Positions 1-7,144 of a stretch of 10,813 bases of DNA are shown here, in pieces. Below the pieces are notes generated by a model. It saw nothing but the letters and a program-made list of their open reading frames with translations, was not told the DNA's origin and ran no database searches. The stretch lies in assembly GCA_003023165.1 (NCBI GenBank), contig PXSD01000039.1, forward strand, positions 12,411 to 23,223, given 5' to 3'. Within the stretch, counting starts at the first letter, position 1; each line of letters starts with the position of its first letter. The translations under genes were made by a program, and so were the position numbers. Origin of the DNA: Halobacteriales archaeon QS_9_67_15. Lineage in GTDB: Archaea; Halobacteriota; Halobacteria; Halobacteriales; Haloarculaceae.

Positions 1-22
1 CTCGAAGGGGCGCGCGAGCGAG

Positions 23-1510
23 TCACAGCCAACCGACCAGCGGTGCTATCAGCAGGAAGACCCACAGGAGGACCCCCGCCGCGAGGAGCCGGTTGACCGT
101 CTCCAGCGGGTCGTGCCTGTGGACGGACCCGCCCGCGACCAGCCCGAGCGCCGTCGCGATCCCGAGGCGGTGTAACACGACGTCGAGCGGGAGGACTGTG
201 ACGCCGAGCGATTGGTAGTCGACGACGATCGCCGCCCCGACCCCCAGCGCAGCAACGGCGAAACACCGGACCGGCCGGAGCCCGCGACTGAACCCGTAGG
301 CGGCCAGCGGCAGTCCGAACGCGAGGACTGGGTACAGCGCCGCCGCGATGGCTTTCGGCGAGGCGTCCTGGAACTGGCCCTCGAGGAAGAGCCCGCCGAA
401 CCGCACCGACAGGTAGACCCCGAACAGCGACACGAACAGGAGCAGGTACGAGAGCCCCCGGATCAGGACGACGAACTCCCTGTAGCTCAACCGCTCCCAC
501 GACTGCAACGCGCCCGTCAGTCCCAGTTTCGACAGCAGCGACCACCCCTGGGACGTGTCGTCTCCGGGTGGGGTCGCCGCCACGCCGCGGTCCGAGTCGA
601 CGACCCGACCGAGGGGCCACCGGCGCGGGCGTGGGTTCACCGCGACGAGGCCCGCGACGAGTGCGAGTCCGGCAGTACGTGCGTCCGGGAGCGGGGTCGG
701 GCCGCCGCGGAAGTCGACCACGGTCGCCCACCCGTCGGACCCGAGGGCCGCCCGGTTGTCGAGGTACATCCGCCAGACCGTGTCGACCGCCGGGTCGCCC
801 CTGAACTCCGACTCCACGTAGTCCTGTGCGTCTTCGGTGTCGTGGACGGTGTGGCGGAGTCGGAACCAGTCCCAGTGGTCGCTGTGGGCCTGGATCGCGA
901 CCCACTCGTCGTCCTCGAACGGCGACTCGTAGAGCCGCAGGTGGTATCTGGACCCGAAGTACTTGCCGTCGTGTAGCTGGTACGTCTCGTCGATCCACCG
1001 TCCGCCTACGGCCTCGGTGCCGCCGGTGTACGGGAGCGCCCGGTACGGTCGTCTCGTCTCGTTCGCGCCCTCCCGGGTGAGCGCCGCGTCGTGGACGTAG
1101 AGGAATCGCTTCGCCCCCCTGGCGGCCGCCCAGTCGACGACTGTCCGGTTCCCGGCGTCTACCTCGCTCTGGTCGCCGTCGTCCGGGTCGACGTCCTGCC
1201 ACTGCTCTTCGGTCTCGTTCCACGTCGCGCCGCGGCGCTGGCTGAGGTAGAACCGGACCGTCTCTGCGTCTTCGTAGACCACGACGTTTATTGCGAGCGT
1301 TCTCCCCGCCGGCGTTCGCCCGCGGCTCGTGTACGGCCAGAAGACGTTGTTGCCGGGCCGCGGCTCGACAAGCTTCTGTGGCGTCGTGCCCGCTTCCACG
1401 GTTCCGGCCGAGGTCGACGAGAGGACGAGCGACCCCGCTCCCGCGAGGACTAAAATGACGACGAGCGCGGCCAGCGTCACCGCCGGCGGCAGTGGCCACG
1501 ACTGCTCCAC
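23..1510 (-). CDS. Membrane protein with large external domain, unknown function (LssY_C-like stretch)
   Basis: I do not recognise this family with certainty. With the GTG start at 1510 it is 495 aa. An N-terminal hydrophobic helix (about residues 10-32) precedes a hydrophilic domain (about 40-275). A weak hydrophobic stretch lies at 279-291, and about five more hydrophobic segments fill 343-495. The hydrophilic domain has three N-glycosylation sequons (N98-E-T, N121-R-T, N150-E-T), which suggests it lies outside the cell. Residues 188-236 (pattern RYHLRLYE, then WVAIQAHSDH, then RHTVHDTEDAQDYV) recall the LssY C-terminal domain (RhHvRLW, thhidpdvDaeRd); this is an impression only. An open frame continues upstream to 1732, but that part overlaps the divergent channel gene and has poor GC3 just upstream of 1510, so I reject it. 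An AT-rich spot at 1531-1537 lies about 22-28 bases before the GTG, fitting leaderless transcription. GTG at 1552 is the other possible start. The gene is certain; its function is not. Confidence 0.78.
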   Translation of the reverse strand: MEQSWPLPPAVTLAALVVILVLAGAGSLVLSSTSAGTVEAGTTPQKLVEPRPGNNVFWPYTSRGRTPAGRTLAINVVVYEDAETVRFYLSQRRGATWNETEEQWQDVDPDDGDQSEVDAGNRTVVDWAAARGAKRFLYVHDAALTREGANETRRPYRALPYTGGTEAVGGRWIDETYQLHDGKYFGSRYHLRLYESPFEDDEWVAIQAHSDHWDWFRLRHTVHDTEDAQDYVESEFRGDPAVDTVWRMYLDNRAALGSDGWATVVDFRGGPTPLPDARTAGLALVAGLVAVNPRPRRWPLGRVVDSDRGVAATPPGDDTSQGWSLLSKLGLTGALQSWERLSYREFVVLIRGLSYLLLFVSLFGVYLSVRFGGLFLEGQFQDASPKAIAAALYPVLAFGLPLAAYGFSRGLRPVRCFAVAALGVGAAIVVDYQSLGVTVLPLDVVLHRLGIATALGLVAGGSVHRHDPLETVNRLLAAGVLLWVFLLIAPLVGWL

Positions 1511-1597
1511 GCGCTCGATAGGTGACCGAGAAGTTTGAGCGTTCCGGCCCACGCGCTTTTCCCTCCCGGCCGGGTACTGTCGACCCGACGCGTTGCT
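1511..1597. promoter_or_regulatory. Divergent intergenic region, presumed promoters for both flanking genes
   Basis: These 87 bases lie between the start of the leftward membrane-protein gene and the ATG of the rightward channel pseudogene. On the minus strand, CAAACTT (1537 down to 1531) is placed correctly for a TATA-like box of a leaderless transcript starting at 1510. On the plus strand the only AT-rich spot is GCTTTT near 1555-1560, some 40 bases before the ATG, and it is not a convincing TATA box. No Shine-Dalgarno sequence is visible in front of either start. Confidence 0.3.
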
Positions 1598-2388
1598 ATG
1601 CGAGAACTCCGCGACATCAGAGGGGTTCGTCCGAGTGACCTCTCGGGACGCCAGCGATTGCCCGTCCGGTTCTCCGTGTTCGTCGTCACGGTCGTCCTCT
1701 TTTTTACTGTCGTCTACTACGTCGGGATCCACCGACTCGAAGGACGGGACTACTCGGTCTTCCGCGCCCTTCAGACGGTCGTCGAGACGTTCACGACGAC
1801 CGGGTACGGCGAGGGCGGCTCGACGGCAGTGGACGCCCTCCCCGACGGTGCGTCAGTGACGACGGTCAACGCAGACCCCGCGACGGACCCAGATATCGTC
1901 GGCGACGTGACCGAGCCCGAGACGCTCGCGGTCGCAGATATCGAGGACGCGGCCACGCTCGTGGCGACAGTCGACGGCGACGCGACCGCGCTCCTGACCG
2001 TCGCGCTGGCTCGCTCACCGACGACCTGGAGGTCCTCGTTCGCGTGACCGACGCGGAGAAGACCTCTCAGGCCTTCACCACCGGCACCGACTACGTCCTG
2101 TCCGTTCAACGAGTGGGCGCGCGGCTCGTCGCTTCCGAGGCCCACGGTGAACGAGTGGTCGATATGGCGAGCCAGATCAGGGTCGTCCGCTCGGACGGCG
2201 CACCGTTCGCCGGCGAATCGACCGAAGCCCACCGTTGCGACACCGACCGGGGGTGGACAGTCGTCGGCGTCTCCCGTGGCGGGACCGTCCGCACGAACGC
2301 GGAGACAGTGGTCGAAGCCGACGACAACACCTTCGTCGCGGGCAGCGACGAGACGATACGTCGGTTCGAGGCAGAAACGCGGTCCTGA
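1598..2388 (+). pseudogene. Broken K+ channel with pore and RCK (TrkA) domains
   Basis: This is the remains of a two-helix K+ channel with cytoplasmic RCK domains. From ATG 1598 the first frame encodes one membrane helix (about residues 22-43) and a pore loop with the selectivity-filter motif T66-TTGYGE (66-72, compare TxGYGD). It then jumps directly into the back half of an RCK nucleotide-binding domain (from about residue 82: VGDVTEPETL, then DAATLVATVDGDAT). The second membrane helix and the GxGxxG front of the RCK domain are missing, so there is an internal deletion. At 2015-2017 the frame shifts: cgc-tca-ccg-acg runs to a TGA at 2045-2047, while the frame one base earlier reads TDDLEVLVRVTDAEK and continues to 2388 through an RCK_C-like domain (GTVRTNAETVVEADD). 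This fits loss of one base. Alternatives are a sequencing error for the frameshift, or a translated remnant. The channel identity is secure, and the missing TM2 argues strongly against function. Confidence 0.8.
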
Positions 2389-2390
2389 AA

Positions 2391-2414
2391 CCCGCCGAGA
2401 CCCCGAAAGGCGGG
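2391..2414 (+). terminator. Small hairpin after the channel pseudogene
   Basis: A perfect 6-bp inverted repeat, CCCGCC (2391-2396) and GGCGGG (2409-2414), has a 12-base loop. It begins two bases after the stop codon of the channel remnant. No T-tract follows, so its role as a terminator is weakly supported; it could be chance in GC-rich DNA. Confidence 0.2.
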
Positions 2415-2457
2415 AACAGTAAGCTTTCAGAGGGCGGGGTCAGAAAAGCGGATAGAG

Positions 2458-3141
2458 ATGTATATCGTCATCGTCGGTGCCGGTGACATCGGAACCCCGT
2501 TGGTCGAGATAGCGACGGGGGGCGGGAACGAAGTCGTCGTCATCGAGCGCGACGAGGCACGCGCCGAGGAGGCGGCCACCGAGTTCGACTGCCTCGTCAT
2601 CCACGACGACGCCACCGTCAAGGACACCCTCGTCGACGCGGGGGCGGACCGAGCGGACGCGCTCGTTTCGACGACCGACCAGGACGCGACCAACATCATG
2701 GTCTGTTTGCTGGCACAAGAGATAGCGGTCCCGGACGTCGTCTCCGTCGTCCATAGCCCCGAACACATGGGCCTGTTCGAGCGCATCGGCGTCAACACGA
2801 TGGAGAACCCCCAGCGGCTCATCGCCGAATATCTCTATCGTGCCGTCGAGCGGCCGTCTATCGTTGATTACATGCGCATCGGCGACGAGGCGGAAGTCTT
2901 CGAGATCGAGATGGGTTTAGACGCGCCGATAGCCGGAATGAGCCTCGATACGGCCAACGAAGAGGGAGTCCTGACCGAGGACGTGCTCGTCATCGCGGTC
3001 GAGCGCAACGGGACCGGGGACCCGATCACACCTCGCGGCACGACGACCATCGAACCCGGGGACCTCGTGACAGTGTACTCCAGCGCGGGCGCGACACCGG
3101 CGCTGACCGACATGTTCGGTCACTACGACGACCGCAACTGA
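2458..3141 (+). CDS. trkA: TrkA, NAD-binding regulator of Trk K+ uptake
   Basis: TrkA is the cytoplasmic ring-forming subunit that binds nucleotides and gates the TrkH K+ channel. This 227-aa protein has the usual size of a single-RCK TrkA. Residues 1-130 form the RCK_N Rossmann fold, with the dinucleotide motif G7-AGDIG12 and the acidic residue E30 at the end of strand 2 (VVVIERDE) expected to bind the ribose. A conserved STTDQDATNI block is at 71-80. Residues about 145-222 form RCK_C, ending in the typical pattern IEPGDLVTVYSS. The gene is complete with no lesion. ATG at 2458 is the natural start because it opens exactly at the first strand (MYIVIVGAG). trkH follows after two bases (TGA-TA-ATG), so the pair is an operon. 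Because that trkH is broken, this TrkA has no intact partner in the window. It may act on a TrkH encoded elsewhere or may be recently orphaned. Confidence 0.93.
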   Translation: MYIVIVGAGDIGTPLVEIATGGGNEVVVIERDEARAEEAATEFDCLVIHDDATVKDTLVDAGADRADALVSTTDQDATNIMVCLLAQEIAVPDVVSVVHSPEHMGLFERIGVNTMENPQRLIAEYLYRAVERPSIVDYMRIGDEAEVFEIEMGLDAPIAGMSLDTANEEGVLTEDVLVIAVERNGTGDPITPRGTTTIEPGDLVTVYSSAGATPALTDMFGHYDDRN

Positions 3142-3143
3142 TA

Positions 3144-4753
3144 ATGTCCTCGCTCGCCGCCCGTCAACCGGTCCTGTCGACGGACCACCGGATTATCTTC
3201 CGCGACATCGGGTCTCTGCTCCTGATGCAGGCGGTCATGATGGGCGTCTCGGCTATCGTCGCGCTCGCCTTCCGCGAGTTCTACCCGGCGGCAGCGTTCG
3301 TCATGGCCGCGGTGTTGACGGGCTCGACAGGCACGGTAGCGCGGACTCGATACAGCGATGCGCCGGCACCGAAAATGAAACACGGGATGGTGATCGCCGC
3401 GCTGGGATGGTTTTCGACCGGACTGTTCGGGTCGCTCCCGTTCTTCCTGTCGGCGCAGATCACCCCGCCCGCGGTCATGGCGACGTACGTGCCCGCCAGC
3501 GCGACGTGGGACGCGGTGACGGTCGCCGGCGTCACCTCTCGGTCCAGTCTCGTCTACTTCGGGAACCCGGTCCACGCGCTGTTCGAGAGTATGAGCGGCT
3601 GGACCGGGAGCGGACTGACGATGGCCGTCCACGAACCGTCGCTGCCGCGCGCGCTCCAGTGGTGGCGGTCGTTCATCCAGTGGGTCGGCGGCGTCGGCGT
3701 CATCGTGCTCACGGTCTCCATCCTCGCCCGCCCCGGGAGCGGGAGCTACGCCCTCTACCGGAGCGAGACACGCGAGCGGAAGATCCACCCCAGCATCGTC
3801 TCGACGGTCCGAACCGTCTGGAAGATCTTCGTCACCTACACGCTGCTGTCGATCCTCGTGCTGTTCGTCGCCATTTCGCTCAGTGACTACGGGTCGTCGC
3901 TCCCGGCGTGGCGAGCCGGGTGGCAGGCGGTCAACCACACGATGACTGGGCTGTCGACGGGCGGGTTCTCGATCACCGACAACTCCATCGCGACGTACGA
4001 CTCGCCGCTCATCGAAAGCGTCCTTCTGCCGATGATGACGCTCGGGGCCATCGCGTTCCCGGTACACTACGCGTTTCTCCGCGGACGCGACACGGAGAAG
4101 CTGTTCGGTGACCTCCAGACTCACTGGCTGCTCACCCTGCTCGGAGTGGGCGTCGTCGCGCTCTCGCTGCAGAACGCGTTGACCGTCAGTGCAGTCCCCG
4201 AAGCGTTCCAGACCCAGCGGCTGCTCCCGGCGAGCGCGCCGGTCGAGCCGCGCGTCACGGACGCGGTCCGCGACTCGACGTTCCAGTGGGTCAGTGCGCT
4301 GACGTGTACCGGCTTCCAGTCGGCTCCGATCGGCGACTGGGCCGACGGCGGCAAGCTGCTCGTCTCCAGTGCGATGGTCGTCGGCGGCGCGGCGGGGTCG
4401 ACCGTCGGCGGCATCAAGATCCCGCCACTATCGGCGACCGGAAGCTCGGGCGGTCCGCGATGGTGCGGGAGTTCAACGAGGCCGCTATCGTCAGCCTCCT
4501 GTGGCTCATCATGCTCGCCGTCAGCAGCCTGATTTTGGTCAATGCGGTCGGAGCGAACTACTCCTACGCGGACGCGCTGTTCGAGGTCGCCAGCGCGCAG
4601 GGGAACGTCGGCCTCTCGACCGGCATCACCGGGCCAGCGATGCCGACGGCCACCGAAGTGATGTTCATGTTCAACATGTGGATCGGACGCCTGGAGATCA
4701 TCCCGGTCCTCGTGTTCCTGCGGTCGGCTATCTACGGGCTCAACCCGAGATAG
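3144..4753 (+). pseudogene. trkH: Broken trkH, K+ transporter membrane subunit
   Basis: TrkH is the membrane pore of Trk K+ uptake, built from four pore-loop repeats. All four filters can still be read: T154-GSGL, S271-TGGFS and T387-CTGFQ in the first frame, and GNVGLSTG (near 4603-4626) in a second frame. The first frame is intact from ATG 3144 to GGIKI (residues 422-426, ending at 4421), then runs through nonsense (PPLSATGSSGG) to a stop at 4532. TrkH homology resumes in the frame starting ATC at 4430 (IGDRKLGRSAMVREF) and runs to LNPR and a stop at 4753. In relatives I recall, roughly 25-30 residues separate GGIKI from this point, so bases appear deleted (3n+1 net) rather than a single base lost. 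This rules out simple programmed frameshifting. The N-terminal product lacks the fourth pore loop and is unlikely to conduct. It is coupled to trkA (two-base gap). Confidence 0.85.
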
Positions 4754-4754
4754 C

Positions 4755-4961
4755 GGGCTTTACGCGCGATACTCCGACGGCGCGTGTCAGTCGGATCCAC
4801 CGTTCGGGAACATCGGTCCCGGGTTCGGATTCCTCGGCCCGTTCGGTAGCTATCTCGAGTTCCCCTGGACCTCGAAGCTCCCGATGTCGTTCCTGATGCT
4901 GATCGGTCGCGAGATCGCTCCCGTCCTCGTGTTGTTCACCGGCGCGTTCTGGCGGCGATGA
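4755..4961 (+). pseudogene. C-terminal remnant of a second trkH-like gene
   Basis: Directly after the stop of the first trkH, the frame ending at TGA 4959-4961 carries a TrkH C-terminus with no start or upstream body. From 4797 it reads PPFGNIGPGFG, then LGPFGSYLEFPW, then the last helix FLMLIGREIAPVLVLF, ending GAFWRR. GNIGPGFG is the fourth filter repeat (compare GNVGLSTG in the first copy). The final helix matches the usual FLMWIGRLEI-PVLVLF of TrkH except that one residue (L of GRLE) is missing, suggesting loss of one codon. Only about 55 residues are recognisable; 4755-4796 translates to RYSDGACQSD-like sequence I cannot place. Because its filter and tail differ from the first copy, it is a separate paralogue rather than a duplication of the same 3' end. 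The left boundary is uncertain. Confidence 0.72.
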
Positions 4962-4983
4962 ATCCCCCGCCTCACGGGCTCAT

Positions 4984-5009
4984 GGTGTCGTTCTCCGCAA
5001 ACGGACACC
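4984..5009 (+). terminator. Hairpin downstream of the trkH remnant
   Basis: GGTGTC (4984-4989) pairs with GACACC (5004-5009), and the stem extends by GTT/AAC after a one-base bulge. It lies 23 bases past the stop of the trkH remnant, where the end of the old operon would be expected. No poly-T follows. Confidence 0.3.
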
Positions 5010-5038
5010 GACAAATGGCGGCGAACGCTGAACCGGTG

Positions 5039-5048
5039 AAAACGTTTT
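5039..5048. promoter_or_regulatory. AAAACGTTTT palindrome upstream of the antiporter gene
   Basis: A perfect 10-base palindrome is the most AT-rich spot in the 166-base gap before the antiporter (4962-5127). TTTTAG at 5045-5050 could act as a TATA-like box, giving a start site near 5075 and a leader of about 50 bases. The palindrome could alternatively be a regulator site. Nothing else coding is visible in this gap. Confidence 0.25.
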
Positions 5049-5127
5049 AGTCTGTTTCGGACCCATCGCCGGACGATAGACAGACCGTGAACGGACTATC
5101 CCAGAACGCGGGGCACCCGAGTGGTCG

Positions 5128-7020
5128 ATGAGCGCGGCGACAGAGATCGTCCAGGTCGTCGTGACGATCACCGGAATCGGCGTGGCCGCACAGGTGGTCG
5201 CCGACCGCCTGCAGATCCCGAGTGTCCTCTTTCTGGTCGTCGCCGGTGTCGTCGTCGGCCCGGAGGGGGTCGGACTCGTCCGCCCGGCGGTCTTCGGCGA
5301 CGCGCTGCCGGCTATCGTCGGTCTCAGTGTCGCTATCATCGTCTTCGAGGGGGCCTTCCACATCCACGTCGACCGGCTGCGTGAGGCCCCGCGAGAGACG
5401 CTACGGCTGGTCACGGTCGGGGCGTTCGCCTCGCTCGTGGGGACGGCGGCCGTCGTCAGGTACGTCCTCGGCGGGACGTGGGGTGTCGCCCTCCTCGTCG
5501 GGTCGTTGCTGGTCGCGACCGGGCCGACGGTCATCACGCCGATCATGAACATCGTCCCCGTCCGTGAGCGGGTCGCGACGACCCTGGAGACGGAGGGCGT
5601 GGTCAACGACGTCACGGCGGCGATCCTCGCGCTCGTCATGTTCGAGTACGTCCTGCTGGGGTCGAGCGGACTCCCGACGCTCGTCCGGACGTTCGCCGTC
5701 CGCCTGAGCCTGGGCGTCGCGGTCGGCTGTATCGTGGCTACGCTGGTCTGGTACCTCCTCAGCCACGTCTCCCTCTCGACGGAGAACGCTCCCCAGAACG
5801 CGCGGCTCATCACGCTGGTGGCGGCGCTGAGTGCCTACGGGCTCGCGGAGACGGCGGCTGCCGCCACCGGGATCGCCGGCGCTCTCGGGTCGGAAGCCGG
5901 GATCGCCGCGGTCGCCGCCGCCGGGTTCGTCCTCGGCAATGTCCCGCTGCCCTACCGCGACCAGATAGAGCAGTTCAAGGGCGACCTCACGCTGCTCGTC
6001 CTCTCGTTCGTGTTCATCACCCTCGCGTCGCTGCTCACGCTTGACGACCTGGCGGCGCTCGGCCTCCGCGGGTTCGTCGCGGTCGTCGCCATCGCCGCGC
6101 TCGTCAGGCCGGCGCTCGTCCTCCTCTGTACGGTCGGCGACCGGTTCACGACCGCCGAACGGCTCTACATCAGCGCGATCGGCCCGCGCGGTATCATCCC
6201 GGCCAGCGTGGCCACGCTGTTCGCGCTCGAACTCCGCCCGGAGAACCCCGGGGCGGCGACGATACTGGTCGGCACCGTCTTCCTCGTCATCTTCGCGACC
6301 GTCGTGATTGAAGGGGGCCTGGCTCGTCACATCGCACAGGCACTGAACGTGATCCCGATGCGCGCAATAATCGTCGGCGGCGGGCGCGTCGGACGCGCCC
6401 TCGCCGAGCGACTCGAAGACCGCGGCGAGGAGGTACTGGTCGTCGAATCCGACGAGGCAGTCATCGAACGACTCAGGCGCGAGGGGTTCTCCGTCAAGCG
6501 CGGCGACGGGACCGACCGCGAGGTGCTCGAGGCCGTCGGCGCCGGCAACGCCAAGGTGATCGCCGCGGCGACCGCCGACGACGACGTGAACCTGCTCATC
6601 GGCCAGCTCGCGCGCAACACCTTCGGGGTCGAGACGGTCGTCGCCCGCGTCAACAGCCCCGACAACGTCGACGCCTTCGAGAACCTGGACATCGAGGCCA
6701 TCTCCAGCGGCATGTCCATCGCCTGGTCGATGGACAACGTCATCGAGCGGCCGGGGATCGCCCGCTGGATGACCGAACTCGACCGCGAGGGCGACGTCCA
6801 GGAGGTGGAGGTCACGACCGACTCCATCGTCGACGAGACCGTCGCGGAACTGCAGGACGAACTCCCGGACGACTGTCACCTCGCGCTCATCACGCGCGAC
6901 GGGAACAACCGGCTCCCCCACCCCGAGGACCGTATCGAGCGCGGCGACCACCTGACGTTCATCGGGCGGAAGGCGGCGGTCCGCGACGCCCTCGACTACT
7001 GCGAGACCGACGGCCGGTAG
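5128..7020 (+). CDS. nhaP: NhaP-type cation/proton antiporter with C-terminal RCK domain
   Basis: This is a CPA1-family antiporter exchanging Na+ or K+ for protons across the membrane, with a cytoplasmic nucleotide-sensing RCK tail. Residues 1-405 hold about 12 hydrophobic segments. The family core is visible: ATGPTVITPI (130-139) in place of the usual TDP helix, E154-TEGVVND161 with the N160-D161 pair that in NhaP proteins carries the essential aspartate, R327-P, and GPRGIIPAS (352-360). RCK_N starts at M411 with G417-GGRVG422 and E440 at the end of strand 2. RCK_C spans about 550-625 (IERGDHLTFIG). The total of 630 aa fits antiporter-RCK fusions, and no lesion is seen. The ND pair suggests electroneutral exchange; whether the substrate is Na+ or K+ cannot be read from the sequence. 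The RCK tail suggests gating by a nucleotide such as NAD(H). It follows the decayed Trk genes but likely has its own promoter. Confidence 0.9.
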   Translation: MSAATEIVQVVVTITGIGVAAQVVADRLQIPSVLFLVVAGVVVGPEGVGLVRPAVFGDALPAIVGLSVAIIVFEGAFHIHVDRLREAPRETLRLVTVGAFASLVGTAAVVRYVLGGTWGVALLVGSLLVATGPTVITPIMNIVPVRERVATTLETEGVVNDVTAAILALVMFEYVLLGSSGLPTLVRTFAVRLSLGVAVGCIVATLVWYLLSHVSLSTENAPQNARLITLVAALSAYGLAETAAAATGIAGALGSEAGIAAVAAAGFVLGNVPLPYRDQIEQFKGDLTLLVLSFVFITLASLLTLDDLAALGLRGFVAVVAIAALVRPALVLLCTVGDRFTTAERLYISAIGPRGIIPASVATLFALELRPENPGAATILVGTVFLVIFATVVIEGGLARHIAQALNVIPMRAIIVGGGRVGRALAERLEDRGEEVLVVESDEAVIERLRREGFSVKRGDGTDREVLEAVGAGNAKVIAAATADDDVNLLIGQLARNTFGVETVVARVNSPDNVDAFENLDIEAISSGMSIAWSMDNVIERPGIARWMTELDREGDVQEVEVTTDSIVDETVAELQDELPDDCHLALITRDGNNRLPHPEDRIERGDHLTFIGRKAAVRDALDYCETDGR

Positions 7021-7104
7021 GACCGCCGCGGGGTCGAGAGGGGACCGACCGCATGCGGCCCGGACTCCGACCTGAGCGCCGCTCGTCGAACGGCTCTTCG
7101 GCAG

Positions 7105-7144
7105 TCAGTAGTCGCCGAAGGCCACTTCGGCCGATCAGTAGTCG
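7105..7144. repeat. 10-bp direct repeat flanking a hairpin at the end of dam
   Basis: TCAGTAGTCG occurs at 7105-7114 and again at 7135-7144, exactly 30 bases apart. The second copy contains the last codons and stop of the methylase gene, so the first copy looks like a duplicated gene end. It may reflect a small duplication, with the hairpin at 7114-7131 between the copies. Confidence 0.55.
7114..7131. terminator. Bidirectional hairpin between convergent antiporter and dam genes
   Basis: GCCGAAG (7114-7120) and CTTCGGC (7125-7131) form a perfect 7-bp stem with a GCCA loop. It lies 93 bases after the antiporter stop and 4 bases before the dam stop, where convergent transcripts should end. There is no T-tract on either side, so the terminator role is inferred from place and symmetry. 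Confidence 0.45.

Noticed and set aside
1511..1732. N-terminal extension of the leftward membrane protein by 74 residues
   Set aside because: It overlaps the 5' end of the divergent channel gene, and codons just upstream of 1510 lose the GC3 bias. It reads as the shadow of that gene.
3123..4124. A 333-aa open frame opposite trkH
   Set aside because: It is a low-complexity charged antisense shadow of the trkH reading frame.
4422..4430. Programmed ribosomal frameshift in trkH
   Set aside because: There is no slippery heptamer at the junction, and conserved residues appear to be missing between the two frames, so a shift would not restore the protein.
4369..4896. A 175-aa arginine-rich frame across the trkH break
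   Set aside because: Its composition is basic and unlike haloarchaeal proteins, and two other frames in the same span carry clear TrkH homology.
5401..6951. A 516-aa open frame opposite the antiporter gene
   Set aside because: It is rich in Asp, Arg and Glu with no domain, as expected of the antisense of a GC-rich gene; the plus strand encodes a complete antiporter.
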